From VRUE01 sp036406595 (lineage in GTDB: Bacteria > Actinomycetota > Thermoleophilia > Solirubrobacterales > 70-9), in NCBI GenBank assembly GCA_036406595.1, contig DASXAR010000006.1:1-28978 (forward strand): a stretch of DNA of 28,978 bases. The letters are read 5' to 3'. The position numbers and the translations under genes are program-made. Under the pieces are notes generated by a model, which saw only the letters and a list, made by a program, of their open reading frames with translations, did no database searches and was not told the DNA's origin. Positions 14,717 through 22,977 of the stretch are shown here, piece after piece (position 1 is the first letter of the stretch; each line of letters opens with the position of its first letter).

Positions 14717-16690
14717 TCACGGTTTGGCGTGAAGGGTCCAGGATTCCCTGAAGGTGACCGACCCGAAGGTTTCTTCCTGGCTGCCGACGAAGCTCAGCCC
14801 GTCCGCCGATTCCTGGTTTTCGGCGCCGAGCTGCCAGAACGGGGTGAGTTCGAAGTGGGTCCCTTCGTACCCTTCGTCCTGCGCCGCTTTGGGGCACGAG
14901 GCCACACGCGTCGCGTCGATCGCCATGAAGGGCATGTTGAGCTGGAGGTCGTACTCGTAGGGAGCTCCCCCTTCGGGCCCTTTCCCGGTGACCGTCATGC
15001 CGCCTCCGCTGAGCGGCCCCTGCGCGGAGCCCGATTGGTGGCAGCCCGTGATTCCGGACTGCTCGATTCCCGAGGCGCTGATCGAGACGTTGCCCGAGGT
15101 GGCGGTGAAGAGGTCGCTGCCTTCGAAGCTGCCGAGGCGGTGGAATTTGACGGAGCCGCTCCATTTCTGGACGCTCGGCTCTTCTAGAGCGGTTTCCCCG
15201 AGGAATTCGCCGCCAAAGGTCCCTTCGATTTCATCGAGGCTCTGGGCTTCGGTCCGCTGACTCCAGGTCTCCTCGGCGACGCCCGCCTTCGAGGTCGCCC
15301 GGAAGGTGCCCCTCAGTTTTTTGCCTTCGCCCGCGCTGGTGACTTTCCAGTGGAATTTGGTCGGGTTGGCGGAGTGGTCGGAGAGGCTGAACTCGCCGTT
15401 CTCCTGGCCGCCGATCGTCCAATCCGCCTTCGTCGGAGAGCCGCCCGGGGCGGCGTCCAGCCGGACGGTTTCGTCGCCGCTCTGGTTCCGTTTCAGGGTC
15501 AGCGATTCGTTCGCCCTGTCGAACTTGAGCTTCGCGCAGCGGTTGGGCGTGTTCCACTTCTCTTCGAGTTCTCGGAACTGCTTCATCTCGAAGTCGACGG
15601 TTGCCGCGAAGCCTTTGTCCGCCGCTTTCTTCAGGCGCTCGGCGACCAGGGGCTGGACGAAGGGCTGGAAGATCCGCAGGACTCCGCCGAGCACGACGCC
15701 GACGTTGACGAGGGAGACGTGGGGGTCGTACTCACCGGTCCGCATGTCGACCACCGTGTTGCGCACGATCGACGCGTGCACGACGGAGCCCCCGAAGACC
15801 GAGCCTCCCGCCTTTTCGGTGACGTCCTCGATGCTCTTGATTTCGAGCGTGTCGAGCTTCGCGTCGTCGGCGACTATCCCCTGCAGCGGATCGGTGTCGT
15901 CGGCGACTTCGTAGATGAAGTACTCCTCGAGGGTTTTGCCGTTGTTGGAGCGAAACTCGGTCTGGATGGTGATGCCGATTCCGTCGGTCGCGTTGACCTT
16001 GCCCTCCGAGGTCGGGCAGCCGCCGCTCCTGGCTTCGAACCCCATGTGCTCGAGCCGGATCGGGATGCGCGTCGTGACGCTGACCGTCCTGCCGCCGCCC
16101 TGGTCGCGGGTCTCGGTCAGTTCGGCGGTCCCGACCAGCTGCCCGGTGGCCTCGACCGCGATCGAGAGGCGGGCGTCGACCCTGACCCCGCCGATCGTCA
16201 CCGAGAAGGAGCCGCCGCCGCCCGTGGAGAGGCGGGCGCCGCCGATGGCCGAGGCGCCGGCCCTGCCGCCGCCCATCGCATCCAGCCGTCCGACAGCGAT
16301 CCCGACGGCCCTTTCCATCCCCTTCAGCGCCTTGGGGTTGAGCTTTCGGTAGAGCTTCTCGGCCGGAGGTGGGATCTTGTTCTTCGGGTCGGGAACGCGG
16401 CCGATTTCCGGCGTCAGCCCCTCCTTGACGATCGCGATACGGGGATCCACCGCGCTCGGCTTCGGCAGCGCCGCCTTGAGGGGCAGGCACTTGACCCGCT
16501 TGCCGAAGCGGACCTTGACCTGGTTCTTCCTGCACTTCTTCTTCCTGGGCTTGTGCCTTTTCGCCTTGGCCGCCTTGGCGTCCCCTGCCCCCCCGGAGGC
16601 GAGGGCGGCGGGCGCGCAGAGCAGGAGGCAGGCGATCAGCGCGGCGGCGACAGAGAGCTGCGACAGCGTCTTCCCCCTCCAGGGGCGCAT
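14717..16690 (-). CDS. 657-aa secreted protein with basic N-terminal segment, unknown function
   Basis: Begins with a signal peptide (LSVAAALIACLLLCAPAALA, cleavage near residue 32), then a strongly basic Lys/Arg/Cys stretch (KRHKPRKKKCRKNQVKVRFG). The middle (about 150-300) has beta-rich, Gly-rich sequence; VVLGGVLRIFQPFVQPLVAE and a helical region precede a beta-rich C-terminal half with paired cysteines. No catalytic motif or named domain is evident. Codons such as GAA, AAA and TTT look commoner than in the metabolic genes, judged by eye. The ATG at 16690 lies 6 nt after a TAGCGT box, suggesting a leaderless transcript. The gene is divergent from the 159-aa protein gene, with a direct repeat in the shared promoter region. 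Confidence 0.85.
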   Translation of the reverse strand: MRPWRGKTLSQLSVAAALIACLLLCAPAALASGGAGDAKAAKAKRHKPRKKKCRKNQVKVRFGKRVKCLPLKAALPKPSAVDPRIAIVKEGLTPEIGRVPDPKNKIPPPAEKLYRKLNPKALKGMERAVGIAVGRLDAMGGGRAGASAIGGARLSTGGGGSFSVTIGGVRVDARLSIAVEATGQLVGTAELTETRDQGGGRTVSVTTRIPIRLEHMGFEARSGGCPTSEGKVNATDGIGITIQTEFRSNNGKTLEEYFIYEVADDTDPLQGIVADDAKLDTLEIKSIEDVTEKAGGSVFGGSVVHASIVRNTVVDMRTGEYDPHVSLVNVGVVLGGVLRIFQPFVQPLVAERLKKAADKGFAATVDFEMKQFRELEEKWNTPNRCAKLKFDRANESLTLKRNQSGDETVRLDAAPGGSPTKADWTIGGQENGEFSLSDHSANPTKFHWKVTSAGEGKKLRGTFRATSKAGVAEETWSQRTEAQSLDEIEGTFGGEFLGETALEEPSVQKWSGSVKFHRLGSFEGSDLFTATSGNVSISASGIEQSGITGCHQSGSAQGPLSGGGMTVTGKGPEGGAPYEYDLQLNMPFMAIDATRVASCPKAAQDEGYEGTHFELTPFWQLGAENQESADGLSFVGSQEETFGSVTFRESWTLHAKP

Positions 16691-16696
16691 GCCCCC

Positions 16697-16702
16697 ACGC
16701 TA
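16697..16702 (-). promoter_or_regulatory. TAGCGT -10-like box of the 657-aa protein gene
   Basis: On the minus strand TAGCGT is followed by 6 nt (GGGGGC) and then the ATG at 16690. That is the exact spacing for a transcript starting at the start codon. Confidence 0.45.
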
Positions 16703-16730
16703 CGCCCGGCCGGCCCACGCTGCAAGCGGA

Positions 16731-16777
16731 CTCGACCGATATGCGTGGCAAGGCCGGCCTCGACCGATATGCATGGC
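16731..16777. repeat. Direct repeat in a divergent promoter region
   Basis: CTCGACCGATATGCGTGGC (16731-16749) recurs as CTCGACCGATATGCATGGC (16759-16777), 18 of 19 bases identical, with a 28-bp period. It lies between the box of the minus-strand gene (16697-16702) and that of the plus-strand gene (16801-16806), where a shared regulator could bind. Confidence 0.7.
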
Positions 16778-16800
16778 GAGGCGAGCATGCGGCGAGCGTC

Positions 16801-16806
16801 TAGGCT
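16801..16806 (+). promoter_or_regulatory. TAGGCT -10-like box of the 159-aa protein gene
   Basis: TAGGCT ends 9 nt before the ATG at 16816, so the leader would be at most about 3 nt. It is identical to the box at 14480-14485. Confidence 0.42.
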
Positions 16807-16815
16807 CGTCGCCCC

Positions 16816-17295
16816 ATGCTCGCCTATGTCTTCTGGCACCGGCCTCACGCCGCCGTCGCGCGCGACGACTACGAGGAGGCCCAGCGGGGCTTCCACGGAT
16901 CGCTCCCGATCGAGTCCGCCTGCTTCCGCGTCGACGCCCTGCCGTTCGGGGACCGTGCCGCCGGCTACGAGGACTGGTACCTGGTCGAGGATTGGAGGTC
17001 GCTCGGGGAGCTGAGCGCCGCCGCGGTTGGCGGCAGGCCGGGCGAAAAGCACGACAGGGCGGCAGCCCTCGCCGGCGCGGGCTGGGGAGGCCTCTATGCG
17101 GGAGTGCGGGGAGAGCCGGCAATCCCCGCCGGCGCCGAGTGGCGCAGCAAGCCTCCCGGCGAGCCGGCTGAGCCCTTCGTCGCCTCCCTGCCCGGCGGCG
17201 CCATATGGCGCCGCCAGCTCGTCCTCGGCCCGGCGCCGGAGTTCTGCCTCTCGACCGCCCCCTCTCGGGGCCGCGTGCCGATCACCCCGAGCTGA
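16816..17295 (+). CDS. 159-aa conserved-looking protein of unknown function
   Basis: A soluble protein rich in aromatic residues: MLAYVFWHRPHAAVARDDYE, then QRGFHGSLP, FRVDALPFGD and the cluster AAGYEDWYLVEDWRSLGELS, followed by EKHDRAAALAGAGWGGLYAG. The beginning looks like a ferredoxin-like or dimeric alpha-beta barrel fold in which the EDWYLVEDW segment forms the central strand, but this is only a guess. No catalytic motif is recognised. There is no Shine-Dalgarno sequence; a TAGGCT box lies 9 nt upstream. Its last 14 bp overlap the 3' end of the convergent alkyltransferase-like gene. Confidence 0.8.
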   Translation: MLAYVFWHRPHAAVARDDYEEAQRGFHGSLPIESACFRVDALPFGDRAAGYEDWYLVEDWRSLGELSAAAVGGRPGEKHDRAAALAGAGWGGLYAGVRGEPAIPAGAEWRSKPPGEPAEPFVASLPGGAIWRRQLVLGPAPEFCLSTAPSRGRVPITPS

Positions 17296-17569
17296 GCCTG
17301 GCCGACCGCATCTCGACCCGCTCACCGCGGAAGGGAACGCCCTCGGCGAGGAGCAGGCGCCGCTGCCGCGCCCCCTTGGCGAGCGAGCCGTCGGCACGCA
17401 CCACCCGCCACCAGGGCAAATCGGGCTCGTCGCATTCGAACAGGACCAGGCCGGCGAATCGGGGCGCGCCCGGCGAGACGTCGCCGTAGGTCCGCACGAA
17501 GCCGGGCGGGATCTCGCGAACGCGCTCGAGGACCGCCTCCTCGCTCCCGCTGTTCCTTATGCGTCCCAT
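17282..17569 (-). CDS. Alkyltransferase-like protein (MGMT-related, no catalytic Cys)
   Basis: A 95-aa protein consisting only of the DNA-binding domain of O6-alkylguanine-DNA alkyltransferases. VREIPPGFVRTYGDVS is the helix-turn-helix entry, and the active-site PCHR motif is replaced by LPWWRVVRADG, so it cannot accept an alkyl group. Such ATL proteins bind O6-alkylguanine lesions and pass them to nucleotide excision repair; bacterial examples usually have PWHR, here it is PWWR. The ATG at 17569 lies in the loop of a palindromic repeat (17549-17587) whose downstream arm encodes residues 4-7, and no good Shine-Dalgarno sequence is visible. It follows the LLM oxidoreductase gene by 36 bp on the same strand and overlaps the convergent gene by 14 bp. 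Confidence 0.88.
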   Translation of the reverse strand: MGRIRNSGSEEAVLERVREIPPGFVRTYGDVSPGAPRFAGLVLFECDEPDLPWWRVVRADGSLAKGARQRRLLLAEGVPFRGERVEMRSARLSSG

Positions 17570-17587
17570 ACCCGGATAAGGAACAGC
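17549..17587. repeat. 39-bp palindromic dispersed repeat, copy 1
   Basis: GCTGTTCCTTAT (17549-17560) and ATAAGGAACAGC (17576-17587) are perfect 12-bp arms around a 15-nt loop. A related 39-bp sequence without gaps (30 of 39 identical) lies at 23952-23990. This copy contains the start codon of the alkyltransferase-like gene in its loop. Confidence 0.8.
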
Positions 17588-17605
17588 CAGAAGGAGCAGC
17601 CGCGC

Positions 17606-18634
17606 CTACCGGGCCGGCCCGAAGGCGTCGATGAGGCGGTTCTGGTACTCGCTCAGCTGCTCGGGGGAGATGAAGTAGGTGGGCGGGGTCAGGAAGAGGC
17701 CGTCGGCGCGCTCGGCGGTGGCCTCGACCCGGGCCCGCACCTTGTCGAGCGGTCCGGCCGCGCAGTAGGTGTCGACCATCTCGTCGCTGATAGCCGCCGG
17801 CACCGCCGCCAGGTCGCCGCGGCGGAAGGCCTCGCCCGCAGCCGTCGCGTTGTCGGCAAAGCCGTGCAGCTCCCAGAGCGGCATGTAGGTCCTCACCGTC
17901 GCATAGAAGGAGATCGTGCGGCGCGCCATCTCGATCGCCAGCGCCTCGTCGTCGTCGATCGCGCAGCAGACGGTCGGCAGGTAGTCGAAGTCGGCGCGAT
18001 CCCGGCCCGAGCGGGCAAGGCCCTCCTCGAAGGAGGCGACGACGACCTCGTCGATCCAGCGCAGGCTCTGGATCGGATGGCCGATCAGCCCGTCGGCGAC
18101 GTCCCCCGCCATGCGGCACATGCCGCCCTGCACTCCCGCGGCGTAGATCGGCACCACCTCCCTGGCCGGCGGGTGCGGCCTGACCCAGCCCCTGATGTCG
18201 ATGTCGTAGTAGGAGCCCTCGAAGCGGATCGGCTCGCCGGCGCCGGCCTGTCGCATGATCAGCCGTGTCGCCTCGATCGCCTCGCGCAGGTGAGGGGCGG
18301 GCTTGCCGTACTCGGCGTTGTGCCAGGTTTCGTTGAGGCGCTTGACGCCCGAGCCGAGGCCGAGGCGGAAGCGCCCGCCCGACATCTCATCCACGTCTAG
18401 TGCGGAGACGGCGAGGATGAACGGGCTCCTGGTGAAGGCCCAGGCGATCCCGGTGGCCACGCCGATCGACTCGGTCTTCGCCGCGAGGTAGGCGGCCTGG
18501 GTCATCGAGGAGCGGAAGAGCTCCGGGGCCCAGACGCACTCGACCCCAGCTGCCTCTGCGCGGCGCGCCTCGGCCTCGAGATCGCCGACCGTCGTGCCGA
18601 TCGCCGCGACCGAGATTCGACCCAGTGCGCTCAT
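17606..18634 (-). CDS. LLM-class flavin-dependent oxidoreductase (F420-type)
   Basis: A 342-aa TIM-barrel oxidoreductase of the bacterial luciferase-like family; many actinobacterial members use F420. Visible signatures include GVECVWAPELFRSSMTQAAY near the N-terminus, FILAVSALDVDEMSGGRFRL with GLGSGV (about 77-98) and the C-terminal YFISPEQLSEYQNRL. The substrate is unknown; homologues act in detoxification or in modification of lipids or steroids. The ATG at 18634 has no clear Shine-Dalgarno sequence, but it overlaps as ATGA the stop of a 12-codon frame that begins right after the preceding acyl-CoA dehydrogenase stop. It is third in the minus-strand operon that begins at 20989. Confidence 0.92.
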   Translation of the reverse strand: MSALGRISVAAIGTTVGDLEAEARRAEAAGVECVWAPELFRSSMTQAAYLAAKTESIGVATGIAWAFTRSPFILAVSALDVDEMSGGRFRLGLGSGVKRLNETWHNAEYGKPAPHLREAIEATRLIMRQAGAGEPIRFEGSYYDIDIRGWVRPHPPAREVVPIYAAGVQGGMCRMAGDVADGLIGHPIQSLRWIDEVVVASFEEGLARSGRDRADFDYLPTVCCAIDDDEALAIEMARRTISFYATVRTYMPLWELHGFADNATAAGEAFRRGDLAAVPAAISDEMVDTYCAAGPLDKVRARVEATAERADGLFLTPPTYFISPEQLSEYQNRLIDAFGPAR

Positions 18635-18669
18635 CCCCGCGGGGCCGCCACCAGGCCGAGCTCACTCAT

Positions 18670-19803
18670 CTAGAGCGCCGCGGGCTCGGCGGAGCGCGAG
18701 AGGACCGCCTCGGCGACCCGCTCGCGATGCCACTTGGCGTCCCCGAATGTCGCAGCGTTCGCCCGCCCACGCTTCAGGAAGAAGTGAAGGTCGTGCTCCC
18801 AGGTGAAGCCGATCCCCCCGTGCACCTGAATCGATGCGTTGGGGACGCGCCAGCCCGCGTCGGACGCGTAGGCCTTCGCCATCGAGGCCGCCAGCGGCAG
18901 CGTCTCGTGCTCGGCGTCTGCCGCCCACGCCGCGCCGTAGACCGCGGAGCGAGAGTTCTCGGTCTCCAGCAGCATCTGTGCGCAGCGGTGCGAGACCGCC
19001 TGGTAGGAGCCGATCGGGCGCCCGAACTGCTTGCGGTCCTTGGCGTACTCGACCGCCATCTCCATCGCCCGCTGCGCGACGCCCGTCGACTCGGCCGCCA
19101 TCGCGACGCAGACCCGCCAGAGCACCGGGAGGTAGTCCTCCTGCTCGCCGACCAGAGCGGAATCGGGTCCCAGCCGGACACCGTCGAAGCTGACCGAGTA
19201 GAGGCGCCGCGTCAGGTCGATCGACGGTTCCGGGGCCACGGTGATCCCCGGCGCGGTCCGCTCGACCAGGTCGCGACGACCGTCCGCGGTCGCCACCAGG
19301 AAGAAATCGGCGGCCTCGGCGTCCATCACCAGGACCTTTTCGCCGTTCAGCACGACGGTGTCGCCATCGGCGCCGCCGGAGGCGACCTCCATCGCGAAGC
19401 TGCCGATCGTCGCCGGCGTCCCGGCGTCGAAGAGCGCCACGGTGCCGCGGGCCTGACCGGCGGCGAGCGGGCGCAGCCAGCGCTCTTTCAGCTCCTCGCT
19501 GCCCTGCCGCGCCAGGGCCAGGCCGGCAACTGTGTTGGAGAGGAGCGGCGAGGGCGCGAGCGCGTAGCCCATCTCCTCGAAGAGGACTGCGAGCTCGACG
19601 GTGCCGAGGCCCTGTCCCCCCCACTCCTCCGGGAGCGCCAGTCCGGGCCAGCCCAGCTCGGCCATCTCCTCCCAGTCGGACTGCTCGAAGCCCAGCTCGC
19701 TCTCGGCGAGCTCGCGAATCCGCTCCGATTTGTAGCGAGCGGCGAGAAACTCGTGCGCGGTCGATTTGATCGCCTGCTGCTCGTCGTTGAGGTCGAAGTA
19801 CAT
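18670..19803 (-). CDS. Acyl-CoA dehydrogenase, likely non-catalytic partner subunit
   Basis: A 377-aa acyl-CoA dehydrogenase-fold protein. The N-terminal helical domain has ELGWPGLALPEEWGGQGLGT, the middle domain DTVVLNGEKVLVMDAEAADF, and the C-terminal domain YAKDRKQFGRPIGSYQAVSH and QVHGGIGFTWEHDLHFFLKR. Neither usual catalytic glutamate position is evident: there is no YEGT/IEGG motif at the C-terminus and no ER pair in the helix where the neighbouring subunit has LMNERAG. In mycobacteria, adjacent unequal acyl-CoA dehydrogenases form alpha2beta2 enzymes for steroid side chains, so this is probably the partner of the gene 7 bp upstream. The ATG at 19803 follows that spacing. Confidence 0.92.
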   Translation of the reverse strand: MYFDLNDEQQAIKSTAHEFLAARYKSERIRELAESELGFEQSDWEEMAELGWPGLALPEEWGGQGLGTVELAVLFEEMGYALAPSPLLSNTVAGLALARQGSEELKERWLRPLAAGQARGTVALFDAGTPATIGSFAMEVASGGADGDTVVLNGEKVLVMDAEAADFFLVATADGRRDLVERTAPGITVAPEPSIDLTRRLYSVSFDGVRLGPDSALVGEQEDYLPVLWRVCVAMAAESTGVAQRAMEMAVEYAKDRKQFGRPIGSYQAVSHRCAQMLLETENSRSAVYGAAWAADAEHETLPLAASMAKAYASDAGWRVPNASIQVHGGIGFTWEHDLHFFLKRGRANAATFGDAKWHRERVAEAVLSRSAEPAAL

Positions 19804-19810
19804 GGCTCCC

Positions 19811-20989
19811 TCAGCGCATCTTCGGCAGGCCGAGCACGCGCTCGGCGATGATGTTCTTGAGGATGTCGGTGGTGCCGCCCTCGATCGAGTTGGCGCGCGA
19901 GCGCAGGAAGCCGTACTGCCAGGCTCCGTTGACCGGTACGTGCTCGGCGCCGCGGTCGAGCGTCGCGTAGGCGCCCTCGATCTCCAGCGCCAGCTCGGCG
20001 ATCCCCTGGTTGATGTCCGCCCACTGCCACTTGCCGAGCGACCCCTCGGGGCCGGGGATCCCCGACTGCATCGTCTTCGTCAGTCCGCGGTAGGCGTTGA
20101 GGCGCATCGTCTCCGCCTCGATGCCGAGCTGGGCGATGCGCTGCCTGAAGACGGGGTCCTCGGCGGCGCTGGTCCCATTGACGTGCGTCTCGGCCGCGAG
20201 GTCGCCGAGCCGCTTGAGGCTGTTGGCGATCTGGGCGATCGCCCCGAAGGCGAGCCCCGCGCGCTCGTTCATCAGGGTGGTGATCGCAACCGTCCAGCCG
20301 TTGCCGACGCCGCCGACGACGTTCGCGTCCGGAATCCGGGCGCCCTCGATGAAGATCTCGTTGAACTCCCCCTCGCCGGTGATCTGGACCAGCGGACGCA
20401 CCTGGATCCCCTCCTGCTCCATGTCCATCAGGAAGTAGGTGAGGCCCTGGTGCTTGGGCGCGTCGGGGTCGGTCCGGGCGACGAGCATGCACCATTTCGC
20501 GTACTGGGCGAAAGTCGTCCAGACCTTCTGCCCGGTCACCACCCATTCGTCTCCGTCCTTCACCGCGCGCGTCTTCAGCGAGGCGAGGTCGGAGCCGGAC
20601 TCGGGCTCCGAGAAGCCCTGGCACCAGATCTCCTCCGCGGTCAGGATCGGCTCCAGGTAGCGCTTCTTCTGCTCGTCGGTGCCGTGGGCGATCACCACCG
20701 GGCCACCCATCGCCAGGCCGAGGACGTTCGCGGGGCTAGGCGCTTTCTGGCGCGTCGCCTCGCCGACGAAGATTGCCTGCTCGATCAGCGTCGCGCCGCG
20801 GCCGCCGTACTCCTTCGGCCACGAGATTCCGGCCCAGCCGGCGTCGTGAAGCCTCCGCTGCCAGTCGCGCCGGAAGGCCATCACCTCCTCCAGCCCACCC
20901 TCCGGCTCCGGGCCGGGGTGGTTCTCCTCGAGCCAGGCACGCACCTCGTCGCGGAACTCCTGCTCGGATGGAGAGAGGGTGAGGTCCAT
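19811..20989 (-). CDS. Acyl-CoA dehydrogenase, likely catalytic subunit of a heteromer
   Basis: A 392-aa enzyme with LHDAGWAGISWPKEYGGRGA, CQGFSEPESGSDLASLKTRA (acyl/FAD-binding motif), TGQKVWTTFAQYAKWCMLVA and the C-terminal RSRANSIEGGTTDILKNIIA. Two candidate catalytic glutamates are present, in LMNERAG and in IEGGT. This is the larger-type subunit seen in mycobacterial FadE heteromers. It is first in the operon with the second dehydrogenase, the LLM oxidoreductase and the alkyltransferase-like gene. No Shine-Dalgarno sequence precedes the ATG; a TATTCT box (21003-20998) lies 8 nt upstream, and the strong hairpin at 21006-21033 lies just behind it. Confidence 0.94.
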   Translation of the reverse strand: MDLTLSPSEQEFRDEVRAWLEENHPGPEPEGGLEEVMAFRRDWQRRLHDAGWAGISWPKEYGGRGATLIEQAIFVGEATRQKAPSPANVLGLAMGGPVVIAHGTDEQKKRYLEPILTAEEIWCQGFSEPESGSDLASLKTRAVKDGDEWVVTGQKVWTTFAQYAKWCMLVARTDPDAPKHQGLTYFLMDMEQEGIQVRPLVQITGEGEFNEIFIEGARIPDANVVGGVGNGWTVAITTLMNERAGLAFGAIAQIANSLKRLGDLAAETHVNGTSAAEDPVFRQRIAQLGIEAETMRLNAYRGLTKTMQSGIPGPEGSLGKWQWADINQGIAELALEIEGAYATLDRGAEHVPVNGAWQYGFLRSRANSIEGGTTDILKNIIAERVLGLPKMR

Positions 20990-20997
20990 CGGGGGGC

Positions 20998-21003
20998 AGA
21001 ATA
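20998..21003 (-). promoter_or_regulatory. TATTCT -10-like box of the dehydrogenase operon
   Basis: TATTCT on the minus strand matches TATAAT at 4 of 6 positions and ends 8 nt before the ATG at 20989. This implies an almost leaderless transcript for the four-gene operon. Confidence 0.4.
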
Positions 21004-21005
21004 CA

Positions 21006-21033
21006 GGCGGCCTGGCCGGTCAGCCAGGCCGCC
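21006..21033 (-). terminator. Strong hairpin: terminator of the lipoprotein gene or operator
   Basis: GGCGGCCTGGC (21006-21016) and GCCAGGCCGCC (21023-21033) are perfect 11-bp arms around a 6-nt loop, starting 15 bp past the lipoprotein stop. No T-run follows, as is common in actinomycete terminators. Its core CTGGCCGGTCAGCCAG matches the TetR-type operator at 11 of 16 positions and lies at the -35 region of the next operon, so a regulatory role is also possible. Confidence 0.55.
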
Positions 21034-21048
21034 CCGGGGAACGCCCGC

Positions 21049-21525
21049 CTACGATTCGCTGCCGCAGACCTTGAGGCCGTATTCGCGCGCCATCTTGTTG
21101 GCTTCCGCGAAGTCCCCTTCACCTTCTTCTTCGATGAACTCGGCCGGTTCTTCCTTGGCCTTTTCGAGCGCGGCTTCGACCGCGGTCAGGAGTTCATCCA
21201 CCTGATCCGATTCCCCGCTCGGCGCGCCGAGGGCGCGGATATCGGTCACCTGCCCTTCGATGCTCGGGATGAGGATCGTATTGGCGGCTTCTTCGGACTC
21301 CTCGTGGTTCGGCGGATGCTTGTCGCTGAGCTTGTGTTCCTTGCCGAACTTTTCGAACTTCGAGTCGAGTTCGTCTTCCGCCGCGCTGCAGATCCCGTCG
21401 GCCTGCTTGATGAATTGCGCTTTGGTCAGCGTGGCCGTCGTCTCGTCGTCGCCGCCACCGCAGCCTGCGGTGACCAGCGCGATTGCGAGCACACCACAGA
21501 TGGCCAAAATCAGCCGTTTGCTCAA
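21049..21525 (-). CDS. Small acidic lipoprotein, unknown function
   Basis: A 158-aa protein starting MSKRLILAICGVLAIALVTA followed by GCGGGDD, a lipoprotein signal with lipobox VTAGC (Cys22 would be lipidated) and an acidic spacer. The mature part is helical and highly charged, with TKAQFIKQADGICSAAEDEL, a conserved-looking GXC motif, and a second cysteine near the end (KVCGSES) that may form a disulfide with it. I recall similar FIKQADAIC lipoproteins from Thermoleophilia, with no known role. The start is TTG at 21525, preceded by GGGGG; no ATG or GTG gives a complete signal peptide. GAA codons are frequent. It lies 92 bp after the thiolase gene on the same strand. Confidence 0.87.
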   Translation of the reverse strand: MSKRLILAICGVLAIALVTAGCGGGDDETTATLTKAQFIKQADGICSAAEDELDSKFEKFGKEHKLSDKHPPNHEESEEAANTILIPSIEGQVTDIRALGAPSGESDQVDELLTAVEAALEKAKEEPAEFIEEEGEGDFAEANKMAREYGLKVCGSES

Positions 21526-21617
21526 TTCCCCCTGCCTTTCGTGTGTTGGTTACTTCGCGCGGCAGAAACTATGCGATCGAAAGGATCAGATGTCTCTACC
21601 GGCAGGGAGGCTTTGAC

Positions 21618-22805
<1,188 letters not shown>

Positions 22806-22870
22806 CGCGATGCCCTCCGTTCCTTCACGTGCGCTTCGGCGCCTCGGCGCCCTCTATTCAAGATAGCCGA

Positions 22871-22886
22871 TTGACTGGTCAGTCAG
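22871..22886. promoter_or_regulatory. TetR-type operator, copy 2, in the thiolase/dehydrogenase divergent promoter
   Basis: TTGACTGGTCAGTCAG matches copy 1 (10497-10512) at 15 of 16 bases and keeps the near-perfect inverted repeat. Toward the thiolase, a TATCTT -10 candidate (22865-22860) lies 5 bp beyond the operator, so a bound protein would cover the -10/-35 spacer. A further TGAC-N4-GTCA (22896-22907) may be a weaker site on the other side. Confidence 0.7.
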
Positions 22887-22977
22887 CCAACCATTTGACG
22901 GCTGTCACACTTCGAGAGGCGTGGCCCGGAGGGGGTCGCCGCGTCGAGGCGCGCCGCGTGATAGGAAGCAGTCTCGG

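Noticed and set aside
22921..22977. Extended N-terminus of the 3-hydroxyacyl-CoA dehydrogenase
   Set aside because: The added basic, low-complexity residues would push the NAD-binding glycine motif away from the N-terminus, unlike the family.
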